DNA from: Girardinichthys multiradiatus
Taxonomy: Eukaryota > Chordata > Actinopteri > Cyprinodontiformes > Goodeidae
Length of the DNA: 64,000 nt
Assembly: GCF_021462225.1 (NCBI RefSeq)
Contig: NC_061816.1
Span: forward strand, 11,495,390-11,559,389
Direction of reading: 5' to 3'
The position numbers were made by a program, and so were the translations under genes. Shown piece by piece: positions 44,801 through 56,185 of the stretch. Under the pieces are notes generated by a model. That model was not told where the DNA came from, made no database searches, and saw only the letters and a program-made list of their open reading frames with translations. Numbering within the stretch: position 1 is the stretch's first letter; the number at the start of each line of letters is the position of its first letter.

Positions 44801-46007
44801 TACACAAGGGTGGGACAATAAAACTGAATTGCACATTGCACCAGTAAGAGCAGAGTGTGAAGGTTCAATTACCAGGGTAAGACCACAGTTTTGCTCAAAA
44901 TATTGAAATGCACAAAACATTACGGGTGACATATCAGAGTTCAAAAGAGGACAAATTGTTGGTGCATGTCTTGCTGGCGCATCTGTGACCAAGACAGCAA
45001 GTCTTTGTGATGAATCAAGAGCCACGGTATCCAGGGTAATGTCAGCATACCACCAAGAAGGACGAACCACATCCAACAGGATTAACTGTGGATGCAAGAG
45101 GAAGTTGTCTGAAAGGGGTCTTCGGGTGCTAACCCGGATTGTATCCAAAAAACATAAAACCACGGCTGCCCAAATCACGGCAGAATTAAATGTGCACCTC
45201 AACTCTCCTGTTTCCACCAGAACTGTCTGTCAGGAGCTCCACAGGGTCAATATACACGACCGGGCTGCTATAGCCAAACCTTTGGTCACTCATGCCAATG
45301 CCAAACGTCGGTTTCAATGGTGCAAGGAGCGCGAATCTTGGGCTGTGGACAATGTGAAACATGTATTGTTCTCTGATGAGTCCACCTTTACTGTTTTCCC
45401 CACATCCAGGAGAGTTACGGTGTGGAGAAGCCCCAAAGAAGCGTACCACCCAGACTGTTGCATGCCCAGAGTGAAGCATGTGGGTGGATCAGTGATGGTT
45501 TGGGCTGCCATATCATGGCATTCCCTTGGCCCAATACTTGTGCTAGATGGACGCGTCACTGCCAAGGACTACCAAACCATTCTTGAGGACCATGTGCATC
45601 CAATGGTTCAAACATTGTATCCTGAAGGTGGTGCCGTGTATCAGGATGACAATGCACCAATACACACAGCAAGACTGATGAAAGATTGGTTTGATGAACA
45701 TGAAAGTGAAGTTGAACATCTCCCATGGCCTGCACAGTCACCAGATCTAAATATTATTGAGCCACTTTGGGGTGTTTTGGAGGAGCGAGTCAGGAAACGT
45801 TTTCCTCCACCAGTATCACGTAGTGACCTGGCCACTATCCTGCAAGAAGAATGGCTTAAAATCCCTCTGACCACTGTGCAGGACTTGTATATGTCATTCC
45901 CAAGACGAATTGATGCTGTATTGGCCGCAAAAGGAGGCCCTACACCATACTAATAAATTATTGTGGTCTAAAACCAGGTGTTTCAGTTTCATTGTCCAAC
46001 CCCTGTA
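44801..46007 (+). mobile_element. Full-length Incomer-like (DD36E) Tc1/mariner element
   Basis: The element is 1,207 bp and bounded by imperfect terminal inverted repeats of about 26 bp: TACACAAGGGTGGGACAATAAAACTGAA on the left, and TACAGGGGTTGGACAATGAAACTGAA read from the right end. TA dinucleotides and AT-repeat flank both ends, as expected for TA-targeted insertion. It contains a single transposase frame occupying most of its length. Size, repeat sequence and catalytic spacing fit the Incomer group of Tc1/mariner elements known from fishes and other animals. Confidence 0.93.
44922..45953 (+). pseudogene. Incomer-like transposase, uninterrupted frame but start codon ACG
   Basis: From 44922 the frame reads T/M-GDISEFKRGQIVGAC, then SVTKTASLCDESRATVSRVM (helix-turn-helix), a second helix-turn-helix region containing TTAAQITAELN, and the catalytic domain. 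The first Asp is in HVLFSDESTFTVF and GGSVMVWAAISW follows. The second Asp is in YQDDNAPIHTA and the Glu is in SPDLNIIEPLWG. There are 36 residues between the last two, hence DD36E. It ends KGGPTPY-stop. Length is 343 codons, the usual size. The codon expected to be ATG is ACG; the next in-frame ATG is in the SRVM segment (near 45039), inside the DNA-binding domain. No frameshift or premature stop is seen. Catalytically it could be intact, but normal initiation is lost unless a non-AUG codon is used. Confidence 0.9.
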
Positions 46008-48235
46008 TATATACACACATAGATATACACATAGATATATGCATATATGTATTGTAGAGTTCATATTTGATCTTGAATTTTATTTTCTAGGTCTGGATGA
46101 GTATGAAAAAAACTGTATTGAAAAGTATTCAGAGTGAAAAATATTTGTACTTCTACTTTTGACTTTATTCCCATTGCGTGAACTGTGGATCCTTCGGTCC
46201 ATCAATCTCTCCATTTATCCATCCGTTCATGTCCTTACAGTCATGTTTTCATGGGTTCCATATTTAAAACCATACATCTGTAAAAACATCTCCAGTAAAC
46301 CCACAGTAGACATATGTATTTAAAAAAAGTTTCCGAACTACAGAAAGTTGAGTCTGGATAAGTATGGAATTTCAACACAATTTAAAGTGATTTTTAGTAA
46401 TGTCCTTGACTCTGAATTAGATTTTTTTAGATTATTAGACCATTTTATCTCTTTAAAAGCCTTTTTAATAAAGCAAACAACTACCAAGAACTGTATGTAA
46501 CCAACACAAAGTAACACATTATACGTTTATTATACGATTTATTGTCTTCTAAGAGTTGTTGTTAAATAAAAATATGATAAATATTGTCTCCATTTAAAAT
46601 CAGCCCTTTGAATCTGATACTACTAAATTAAATCTAGTAGACCTGAGTGTAATGTAATTTCAGAGTAAATACAGCTGTGAAATTGTATTTTTTTGGTGGA
46701 GGCTATGGGTCTTATTCTTAATTCAAGTTGTTTTTAGGCATACACGCTGTTTACAAGCTTGAAAAAGACAACACATAAGCACACCTCTCCCCACCCTCTA
46801 ATCCTCCAGCCACTCTCTCCATACTCATCACAGATTCTAATTACCCCACCATCATTTTGTGTCATTAGGTTGTGTTGTGAAAATTACTTTGTGGATATTA
46901 GCAGCCGCTGACAGCCTCCTGCACCTCATTCCCTCACATTGTTTGGTTTTCCTCTCTGGGGTTTCCTCCCCATCACATCAGTGGGAGCCACCGTTGAAAA
47001 TGGATTCATAATTGGGACAAGCACTTTTTCCTTTATTTTTTTTCCCACTATTTTTTCTACATTTCACCCAAAATGTGTGGAGCAGAGCACTGAAAGGACT
47101 TCTACATGCACTGTTTTTCATCTCATTCTTCTCATCCAAAGTAAACAAGGTGAGTTTGATAAATAAAGAAAGGAAATGCAACAAGAGAAAGAAAATAGTT
47201 ATCTGTAATTAGTAAATCACCGTAATGAAACCCTGCATACTTGTCCATAATCCCTGGATTTTTCAGGACAGAACAGAAGTATGGCCCAGTTTAGCACTGT
47301 TTTCAGCCCCCCTGAGGGTACGTGATGGTGGAATGGCTCCCCAAGCTGCTGACTCAACAATCAGTGCAACTGTACTGTTGCCAGCACTTCCACAAATGCT
47401 CCACTGCTGACTGCAGACATATTTAATCAGCCAGGAGAAACGTGCATTTCCACACCACGTTGTTGAAGGCTGGGACATAGGGAGATGAAAGATAAAATTG
47501 TTTGGTTTTATCTTAAAAACTGAACTGCCTGTCCTTTTATTTAAATGGTTATTGGTCCAAGGCTGGCTCCCAACTACACAATGAAAGGCTTTCTAAAAAT
47601 AAATCAAACTTAATTGCACTCACATCTAGGCAGGACTGGATCCCTTCATGGCTCAAGTGAAAGGTAAACAGAGAATGAACCTGATTCTTGGGCTATTATC
47701 ATTATCATCATGAAACCTAAGAAACAACTTTGCATACTTAGAGAGACATACCACGAATATTATTTTCATGGAACACATTGATACTTTTGAGTCAGAGAAC
47801 AGTGTTGTTGTGTGATCTCTATAAAAATGTAGAAAAATATAAACAGAAGTAATGCAAGATTTCTATTGCAAGCATTTTATTGGACATTATGTGCAGCCAT
47901 ACAAAATCTCAGGATTACACACATTTAAAAAAACTAATTAATCTTTAAATAAATAAATGTGAATGTCCCATGAAATAAAGAAATGTACCATGAAATGTCC
48001 TATTAAATAATTAAAAAATATATGATGGAATTAAATATCAAAATCATATAAAATGTCATTTAAAAAAATAATTCATTTATAAATACATATAATTATTTCA
48101 CTTTATATTTTATGAATAAATGTAAACTGTAAAAATTATATGTATTTACAGGGGCTCGCCAGTCTCTGGCACTTTTATTTTGGGGGTCACGGGCTGAAAA
48201 ATTTAGGAAACCCTGCACTATGCTCACAACAGCTT
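46008..48235. other. Upstream non-coding sequence, no gene recognised
   Basis: AT-rich. A degenerate AT-rich repeat with TGTCCCATGAAATAAA-type units lies at about 47940-48020. It is followed by GGGGGTCACGGGCTGAAAAATTTAGGAAACCCTGC at 48182-48216, a sequence typical of a fish DNA-repeat end. No exon seen. Confidence 0.5.
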
Positions 48236-48500
48236 AAATGCTAGAATTAGCTAAAATACTAATGTTAGCTAACTTGTTAATTAGCACTGGCAAGTTAGAT
48301 GACACGTTAGCTAGCACTGGCAAGTTAGATGATATTAATGCACTCCATGTACGATGCTTGCAGGAGCCTATATGCAAAAAGCATGCTAATGTTGGCTAAC
48401 ATGGTAATTTTAGCGTGCTGGCTAACACTGGCCAGTTGGCTAACATTACTATCACCTAACCTATCATGCTTACCTGCTAAAATTTGCTAAATGCTAATGT
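48236..48500. repeat. Degenerate GCTAATGTTAGC minisatellite
   Basis: Multiple variants of GCTAATGTTAGCTAAC occur, with a clear direct repeat of TAGCACTGGCAAGTTAGATGA at about 48282 and 48312. This is a common teleost minisatellite type. Confidence 0.75.
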
Positions 48501-48689
48501 TAGTTAATGTTCTAACATTGGAATTCACGTTCTGTTCTATCATTACAAATGTGGACATATGGCGTTTGCTAAACTCTGCTGGGACTTTAATTGGAACTGC
48601 ATACTTTGGTCAAATAAGAATACGATTGAGCTTTTCAGCAACAAACATTCCATTTGGGTCAGGCCTGCTTTGAAACTTAGAATCAATAG

Positions 48690-49520
48690 GTGGAAAAGCA
48701 ACTCATGCTCACTGTTCAGTAAAATGGAGCACCTGTGATGCTGTGGGCCTGTTTATCTTCCAAAGACCATGATAACTTTTGTGTATGGCAAAATACTATA
48801 ATTTTTACAGATTTTTTCTGATTGCAAACAATCTAAATCCAAGATAATTCACTTTTTAGTCTAAGTCTTAAGTTCTGCAACAAATTATAAAACACAGTTT
48901 GTAATCTTGCCATACCATTGCACATGACATGAAAGTCATGAAAGAATACCAAGCAAAAAAGTGTGTCTGGAGTTGTTTTTAACTAATGAACTAACTGAAA
49001 CTGCAAGAACTGTTCTTTACAGCAAAAACATAAAGTTGATGAAACTGTAAACTTATATTTGGTGAATATTGTTTACATAAAACACAATTCAGAGTGAATA
49101 TAAAAATTATTGTATGAAATCCTTCTCCTAAAGAGCAACTCATGCCCACCCACAGTGGATGATCTGTGATGCTGTGGGCCTGTTTCTCTTTCAAAGCCCC
49201 TAAGGACCTTGTTAGAGTCAAAAAGCAACATTAAACCTTCAAAATAACATGTATTTTGTTAAAAATCCGTTGTCCTTTTCCAGTAAATTAAAAATCAGTC
49301 GTTACTGGCTCTTACAGCAAGGATAAAGATCTAAAAGTTTGTGCCAAATAATACAGAAATGGCTCATCAGAAAAATCAACCCTTCTTCCATGGGCATCTC
49401 AGACCCCAGATGTGAATCAGATTAAAAACAGAAACCTGTGTGGGTAAGTTGACTCAAGACCATTCAAAGACCAGTGACCTCAGAAGTCTCTCTCTGGATC
49501 CTCCAGACTTGTGAAATGTT
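48690..49520. mobile_element. Tc1-like relic with an internal repeat
   Basis: ACTCATGCTCACTG...CACCTGTGATGCTGTGGGCCTGTTTATCTTCCAAAGACC (about 48701-48770) and ACTCATGCCCACCCACAGTGGATGATCTGTGATGCTGTGGGCCTGTTTCTCTTTCAAAGCCCC (about 49138-49200) are two copies of the same Tc1 H-G-G-x-S-V-M-L-W-A-C region. The C-terminal-like CTCTCTCTGGATCCTCCAGACTTGTGAAATG lies at about 49490. Either two relics lie side by side or one has an internal duplication. Confidence 0.65.
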
Positions 49521-49907
49521 AGAGGACAATTGTTTAATACTGTTAGTAAACGAGGTTTGTACAAAGTATTGATAGCGGGTTAAACATTTCTTGAAGTAAA
49601 TATTCTAAAAGTAAATATTCTAAAATAAAAGGTTGGATTTTATATATTTATATAAGACTGTGCTGCTGCGACTGAAGTGGACTTTATTTTAAGGCTATTT
49701 TTACACATCTTGTATCAGAGTTGCTAATAGATGTGTACACTGTATTTTGTGCCTCGACATAAATTAGAACACTGTCAGAAACATGCAGAGTTGTAGTACA
49801 AAAACAGGTAGATTTGTAACACCAAGACTTGAAAGTGAAACAGGTTCGGCAGCATTCCTTTTGTGCAGCATCGTCTGCATACCTTCACTGCTCCCATTTG
49901 TTGACTC

Positions 49908-50025
49908 TACAGGTCCTTCTCAAAAAATTAGCATATTGTGATAAAGTTCATTATTTTCCATAATGTAATGATGAAAATTTAATGAACTTTATCACAATAT
50001 GCTAATTTTTTGAGAAGGACCTGTA
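49908..50025. mobile_element. 118-bp foldback MITE with perfect 46-bp arms
   Basis: TACAGGTCCTTCTCAAAAAATTAGC and on to TTCATTA (49908-49953) is the exact reverse complement of 49980-50025. Only 26 bp separate the arms. The ends start and stop with TA. The terminal sequence is that of a fish Tc1-like family, so it is a Tc1-derived miniature element with no coding capacity. The perfect arms suggest a young insertion. Confidence 0.95.
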
Positions 50026-51869
50026 TGATGTCATGTTCTCCATGGATGGTGAGGTCTCAGCATGCCCTGGTCTTTACAACCGTTGAGGAAATTCAGCTTT
50101 AAGACTTTGCACGGGAAGAGCCTAATTTTAGTCATATTTCAGTTCAAACTCTTTTATAAGTGGATACTCTTTGAATGGTCTATTGGGCCTTTTCTTTTTT
50201 CCTTCCTTTGAGTCTTTTGAATTCCTCCCTCATTTGGAAGTGAGGCGCACTAGCCAAAGTGTTCAATAACAGCCCAGTGATGGTTTTTGTTGTTTTGTTC
50301 ATCACTTTGAGCGCAATTTGCAGAGCTGGGTAGTCTGGGTCGATAGCCATGTTGATTTGCTTTCAGCCACCAAGCAGTGCTCCTTTTCTAAAGAGCAAAA
50401 TTGACATGTTCTCAGCTGCAGTGCCACCACCCTTGTGTTTTAGCTCAGTATGAGACTGAAGCCGGTCGATAGCTGAGACTTGCTTCACTTCCTGCTGCGA
50501 TGCTTTACAATTACGGAGTCTGAATCGTATCAGGGATTACTCGTAGAAACCCACTCTCACTCTTAATGCATGTGGACAGGAGAGATAGTGCTCGCAGTCC
50601 AAAACATGAGTTTCATTCAGCGTGAGGATTTCATTTTAGACAGCATGTAAAAAAATTCATGCTGCAAAATTGCATTTCTTTTGTGTGTAAGAGCTAAAAA
50701 TGGCCTAAAACCCATTGCCAAAAGCACTCGCCTAGGAACTACAAAAGCCAAAGTTGTCAAAAATTGTTGTCTAGCATTATCAGTTATTCAGAGCCAAATA
50801 GGCGTCATCGTGTATTCACACAAAAAGATGCAAATTGGCCTTTTTCTTTTTAAGTTACTGAATGGATCTTCGTGAAGCAATGCTGGCACGCCACTTTCTT
50901 TTTGAGCTTTTCAAAGGACTGGATGCAGAGTATAAAGAAAAGTTAGCAGACAGTGAGAAGAAGATAGAGCCATAGTTACCCTTCCCAGCATGGAAGAATC
51001 AACATGGTCAATTTACACTACATTCAATTTATTTATTTTTATCCAACTTTATTCATGGGTTTTTAAGATGATTACAATATAATATTATAATACAATATTA
51101 TATCATATAAGACATTGGATATGAAAAAAATAGAAAAATAATAAAGAGGAATGCTAAGAATGGTTCTAATTCTTTCACACTCTGAATTAAAATACGTTCA
51201 ATTTATTTCTAATTTACATACAGCAGCATCCATATTTTCGGAGATCCCTGATAAAGCCTTCTAGGGCAGTAACATAATCTCACAAAACAAATGAAAAATG
51301 TTCCTTTAATTTAAGCAAATTTAGTTATTGCCACATTCAGAAATAATTGTTTTTGTATAAATTCCCTGCTGTCACATTAATTAGCACCCCGACTGTCAGT
51401 ACTTTGTAAACCTAAGAGTAGTTATCTTTTAATAATATGATGTGACACCAAGCCCATTTCTCTTAGTCACTCTTAAAAAAAAGTAAGACAGCCATAGGCT
51501 AAAATTCCCTCCGTTCATATGGCACATTCCTACAGCTGGCAGATTGGAAGCTGATAAATGATTTCTGATAAAACTTAGATCAGGACAGAAAACATGACGC
51601 TTACAAACGAAGGCTGATTTATCATGATCTTTTGCCTCTGAAGCATCTGCCTCAATTGCGCTGAAGACAATTGTTGACACTGACAGATAAACCTAATTAC
51701 ACTGTTTGTCTTGTTCAGATGGCCTGGTCAAGGCTTGATATATATTGAAGGGATAGCACAGCATATTTAAATTAAGGTTGTTTGAATGGCGTTTTACTGC
51801 AGGAGAGATTGATGCACTTCACAAAATAGATTTCATCATGAGGACATTCTTTGGAAATACTGAAGCAAG
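50026..51869. other. Upstream non-coding sequence, no gene recognised
   Basis: Some 1.8 kb of AT-rich DNA. The short open frames at 50681-50875 and 51429-51680 have no domain. Confidence 0.5.
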
Positions 51870-53247
51870 ATTAAATTAAATTCAATAAAATTCAGTTTTA
51901 TTTATATAGCGCCAATTCACAACATATCGCCTCAAGACACTTTACAAAGTTGATTCAATCGAATCATACAGATTTCGAGTCAAGTACATACATTCCAATT
52001 AATCTTAACTATCAAACAGTGCAGTCAGATTCAGTTTGTTATTCAATTGGTTAAAAAGTGTTTTTTTTTAATCTAAGGAAACCCAGCAGATTGCATCCAG
52101 TCAGTGACTTGCAGCATTCACTCCTCCTGGATGAGCATGTAGAGACAGTGGACAGTCGCTGGCATTGACTTTGCAGCAATCCCTCATACTGAGCATGCAT
52201 GTAGCGACAGTGGAGAGGAAAACACCCTTTTAGCAGGAAGAAACCTCCAGCAGAACCAGAACCAGTGTGAGCGGCCATCTGCCACGACCGACTGGGGGTT
52301 TCAGAGAACAGAGCAGAGACACAAAGAGAACAAAGAAGCACTGATCCAGGAGTACTTTCTATGGGAAAAAAAAAGTAAAACGTTAATGGTTGTAGCTCCT
52401 TTAGTGGCTTCATCTAGGAGAGAAAGATAGCTAACCAGATGAACTCTGAGCCAGTTTTCAAGTCTAGAGTATGAAAGAGCACACATACAGTTAGTTACAG
52501 TAGAAGCTCAGCCAGTAGCTATGTCTAGGAGAGACAGGGTTAACACTGAAAGACTGAACCAATTGTATCATCTGTAGAAGGTGAGGATTAAGATGTTGGC
52601 AGCAGAAGCTTGGCCGATCCCCCTCCAGGAAGGTGCCACAGCTAAACACAGAGTCAGGCCAGGTGTAGCTTCTAGGAAGAGAAAAGAAGTTAAGAGGAGA
52701 GGAAAACACCCTTTTAGCAGGAAGAAAGTTAAAAGCTGAAATAACAGCAAATAATGCAAAATTGGAGAGTAGTATGAGAATGTAGCAGAGAGAGTGAAAG
52801 TGGTCATTATGTCCTCCAGCAGCCTGAGCCTATAGCAGCATAACTACAGAGATAGCTCAGGATAACCTAGATCACTCTAACTATAAGCTTTATCAAAAAG
52901 GAAAATTTTAAGCCTAGCCTTAAAAGTAGACAGGGTGTCTGCCTCACGGACTAAAGCTGGGAGCTGGTTCCACCGGAGAGGAGCCTGATAACTAAAGGAT
53001 CTGCCTCCCATTCTACCTCTAGAGACTCTAGGAACCACCAGTAAACCTGCAATCTGAGAACGAAGTGCTCTTTTAGGAATATATGGAACAATCAGATCTC
53101 CGACGTATGATGAAGCTAGATCTTTAAGGGCTTAATATGTGAGAAGGAGAATTTAAATTCTATTCTGGATTTAACAGGGAGCCAATGAAGGGAAGCTAAA
53201 ATAGGAGAAATATGATCTCTCTTTTTAATTTTCATCAGAACTCTCTT
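51870..53247 (-). mobile_element. L2-like LINE, 3' part, minus strand
   Basis: The 3' end at about 51870 is TTAAATTCAATAAAATTCAGTTTTATTTATATAGCGCCAATTCAC, followed by about 1 kb of 3' UTR homologous to 25420-26454 in inverse orientation. At 52860-53247 the minus strand encodes the C-terminus (LSTFKARLKIFLFDKAYS near 52880-52960; WNQLPALVREAD just upstream) and the preceding thumb region, but frames are broken. The reverse-transcriptase core is absent. The segment ends at CATCAGAACTCT, where an LTR fragment begins. The LINE open frames annotated over the 3' UTR are spurious. Confidence 0.88.
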
Positions 53248-53595
53248 TCCTTGGTTTTGTTATTTAGTATAGTTATTGCTCAGTTCCTCATGTCTCTGCT
53301 TTCCTCCTGCTCATTAGTTTAACCTGACACATTCCCTCAGCCTCCCTGCAGCCTGGTCCACACATGTTACATTTTTCCTCTGATTACCCGCCTCCCTGTG
53401 TCATTAGTCCACACTCCACTTCCCTCAGTTTATAAGCGCTCTAGTTTTCATTGTTCCCTGCTAGTTCCTCTCGTCAACTCCCCTGTTATCTTCCCGAGTT
53501 CCTCATAGTGCTTTGTTTTCTGTTTTGCCTCCTGTACCTGTTCACCTTGGATTACCTGCCTGTACTCAGTACTCTGCCTGCCTGCCTGTCTGTAA
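53248..53595 (+). mobile_element. LTR fragment inserted in the LINE
   Basis: TTAGTATAGTTATTGCTCAGTTCCTCATGTCTCTGCTTTCCTCCTGCTCATTAGTTTAACC through CATTGTTCCCTGCTAGTTCCTCTCGTCAACTCCCCTGTT to CTCTGCCTGCCTG is a diverged copy of the middle of the solo LTR at 59303-59886. The first roughly 145 bp and last roughly 95 bp of the LTR are missing. Confidence 0.82.
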
Positions 53596-53658
53596 GTCAG
53601 ACAGGCAGGCAGGCCTACCTAATCTGGGAGGACTCCTACCAGATTAGGTAGGAGTCCT
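53576..53658. repeat. Two adjacent hairpins at the LTR/LINE junction
   Basis: Hairpin 1: GCCTGCCTGCCTGTCTG (53576-53592) pairs with CAGACAGGCAGGCAGGC (53598-53614) across TAAGT. Hairpin 2: AGGACTCCTACC (53629-53640) pairs with GGTAGGAGTCCT (53647-53658) across AGATTA. CCTACCTAATCT near 53615 also pairs with AGATTAGGTAGG at 53641-53652, so two structures compete. Confidence 0.9.
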
Positions 53659-54915
53659 CTTGGTGTGTAGAGCACCATTTTCTCTCCAATTTTCTAACAT
53701 TGTGCTTTAAGGTATGCAGCTCTGAATTAAACCAGGGAGCCAGCCTCTGAATAATTACCTTCCTTTTCATGTGGGCTACACTGTCTAATGCAAAATGCAA
53801 TGAGGAATTAACACTATGAACAAGAGAATCAATTTGTGAAGGATAATAAACACAATTACTGCCCTCCACTGTGTTTTTCTGTGAAATAAGGAAATTAAAA
53901 ATGGAATAAATTATTTATAGGTTGATACAGCATTGTCTGATAATGATCTACTATAATGAAATGTTCTTTCAGATGTGGAGTACTTCGTTAAATAAACTTA
54001 AAAGATTATGAGGAAATATTGTTATTTCTTTGCACTCAATGCCATATGTCAGCACAAGGTCCAGAGAATGAAGACAAAAGTGGGTAGGTTTGCTAATGTT
54101 TTGAGCAAAGCCGGTTGAGTATAAGATAGCATTAAAATCTATATTTAGGCTATCACTTTCAGTGTCAACATGAATGTTAAAATCCCCCACTATCATAACC
54201 TTATCTGTATTTAACACTTAATATGATAAGACGTCTGACAACAGATCTAAAAATTGAGAATAAGGGCCTGGTGGTTAGTACAAGACAACAAACAGAAGTG
54301 GTTTTAATGCTTAGGAATTCGGATGAGGAAAACTAAAGATTAAATAATCAAAAGAGTTGTAGCTATTAATTGGTCTGGGACTAATCAATAAATTGGACTG
54401 AAAGATGGTTGCTTCTCCTCCTCCTCGCACAGTATTTCTAGGTATGTGAAAATTTAAGTAATTGGAAGGAATTGCCTCTTGCTGCAGCCAGGTCTCTGTG
54501 AGACAGAATAAATCAGTCTGATTGTCACAAATCAAGTCATTAACTAGCAAAGTCTTTGAAGAGAGAGCTTAAGCTCTATAAGCCACAATTAATTGTTCTT
54601 TTCAATTTGAGTTGTGTTTATTTTCATGGTTTCCTCCTTTTAGATTATTTTTTAATCTATTCAATTTTGGCTGTGGGCAAGATACTGTGGTACATAGGGT
54701 GATGGGTGGGTAACAGTACAGAAGCTGCAGAGGGGAATGTTAAATTACAACCCTGCTTCCTGGTCTGAACCCTGGGTTGTCAGAGTTTTGGAGAGCTAAT
54801 AAAATTCAGCCATATTCCTAGAAAGAAGAGCTGCTCCATCCAAAGTGGGATGGATGCCATCTCTCCGGATCAGACCAGGTTTTCCCCAAAATGTTTGCCA
54901 ATTATCAATGTAATG
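53636..54915 (-). mobile_element. L2-like LINE, 5' part with endonuclease domain
   Basis: Minus-strand frames, in order: a block before the endonuclease with GKPGLIRRDGIHPTLDGAALL (54900-54830) and SRNMAEFY; endonuclease motifs LICDNQTDLFCLTETWLQQ (54550-54480) and RGGGEATIFQ; VMIVGDFNIHVDTESDS with the catalytic GDFN (54200-54150); THFCLHSLDLVLTYGI; and the post-endonuclease WFNSELHTLKHNVRKLERKW (53760-53680). Stops and frameshifts separate them. It is very probably the other half of the 51870-53247 LINE, with the RT core lost where the LTR fragment sits. Confidence 0.88.
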
Positions 54916-56185
54916 TCTCAAGGCATTAGATAGAAAGTTAAAGCTTGGATGTAAATCGGTCTTGCAAATGGACAAAGACCCTCAACATAGCAACAAATTA
55001 GTTACAAAGCAAGTTAAGGAAACAAAGTCAATGGAGAGATTCCTTCATAGCTGTGAAACAGGAGAAGTTAGTATGCAACCTAGTGTCATTAACTGAAGCA
55101 CTTTGGTTCTGTTTTTTCCCTTTGGTTTTTTGATATCTGTATAATTTTTGGTTTTCATTTTGCCAGTCTCCTGCCTGCTATTGGATCTTCCACCAGCACA
55201 CAGCAATAAGTAAGCATTTTTAACTGGTAAAATCAGATGCTAGCATTAGCGTGCTTTGTTTGCTCCACTGTTGTTTCTTTTAGGCTGTTATTCATGCTGC
55301 AATATTTCCACGCATGAAATGTACAGTTTCGTACACTGCTTTCAGCATACTACTAAATGATTTTATGATGTATTATAAAGTGATTGCAAAGTTAGACATT
55401 AAATGTTAAATAGCACTCCAAAATGGCTAACCTAAATAATTAACCTTTTTTCCTCTTTTTTCTTAAGTGTACAAATTATTTTGCCTGCTGCTGCACACCT
55501 GTAGCTCATCATTTGATAAACCCTGTCAGTTCAGACTACAGGCTCCTTAGTTCTTTTTGTTGCGTGACGTGTCTTCCTGTTGCTTGCTGTGGGTGTTTTC
55601 CTGCAGCACCTTCTGTTCTGCAGAAACCTTACATTTGCATCTTAAATACACTCACACTGTGGCAGTTGGATGTTCTGTCTTACTAATTTGAGGCTGTCAA
55701 GTAAGACTCGGAAACCATGCTTTCTTACCCTGGTTATGTTTGACAGATGTGCTGGGCCTTTACAGTTTGTTTTTGGAGACAGAAAGGGAATTCTGATTGG
55801 TTACAACCAAAACATTTTACATTTTAGTGCATTTAGTTCAAAAGTTGCTAAAATAAATCCAAACGAATCTTAAAAGTAAGCTGCTTAATGCATACATAAA
55901 AGAAAAGCAGCTATAATAAGTTGCTAAATTTAATGACAAGCCGATGACCAGAGGAAACGTTTACCCTCTTTGTGACTGACCTTGTGAACATATCTGGGTT
56001 CAGTGCCTGTTGAACTCTCCAGGTTCAGGTAATAGACTTCATATAAAACTATAGTGGCTCACACTGAAAAGCAAAACCAATGCAGGAGAGTTTTAAGGTT
56101 CAGTACTATGGTTCCAAAAAAGTCCTATGAAAAAAAGTTTAATAGTATTTTTTTTCTTTACATGTAATTTTATTGCTAATAGATA
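54916..56185. other. Upstream non-coding sequence, no gene recognised
   Basis: No supportable gene. The short open frame at 55670-55873 has no domain. Confidence 0.5.

Noticed and set aside
44650..45217. Minus-strand open frames ending in Tyr-Ile repeats
   Set aside because: They read the AT microsatellite and the reverse of the Incomer-like transposase.
48236..48500. Regular spaced repeats, considered as a CRISPR-like array
   Set aside because: Units are degenerate, of unequal spacing and typical of teleost minisatellites. The window is vertebrate nuclear DNA with no cas genes.
51870..52810. Several minus-strand open frames (and plus-strand equivalents at 25584-26207), similar to each other
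   Set aside because: They lie in the 3' UTR of the LINE present in both places. Similarity reflects repeat copies, not a conserved protein.
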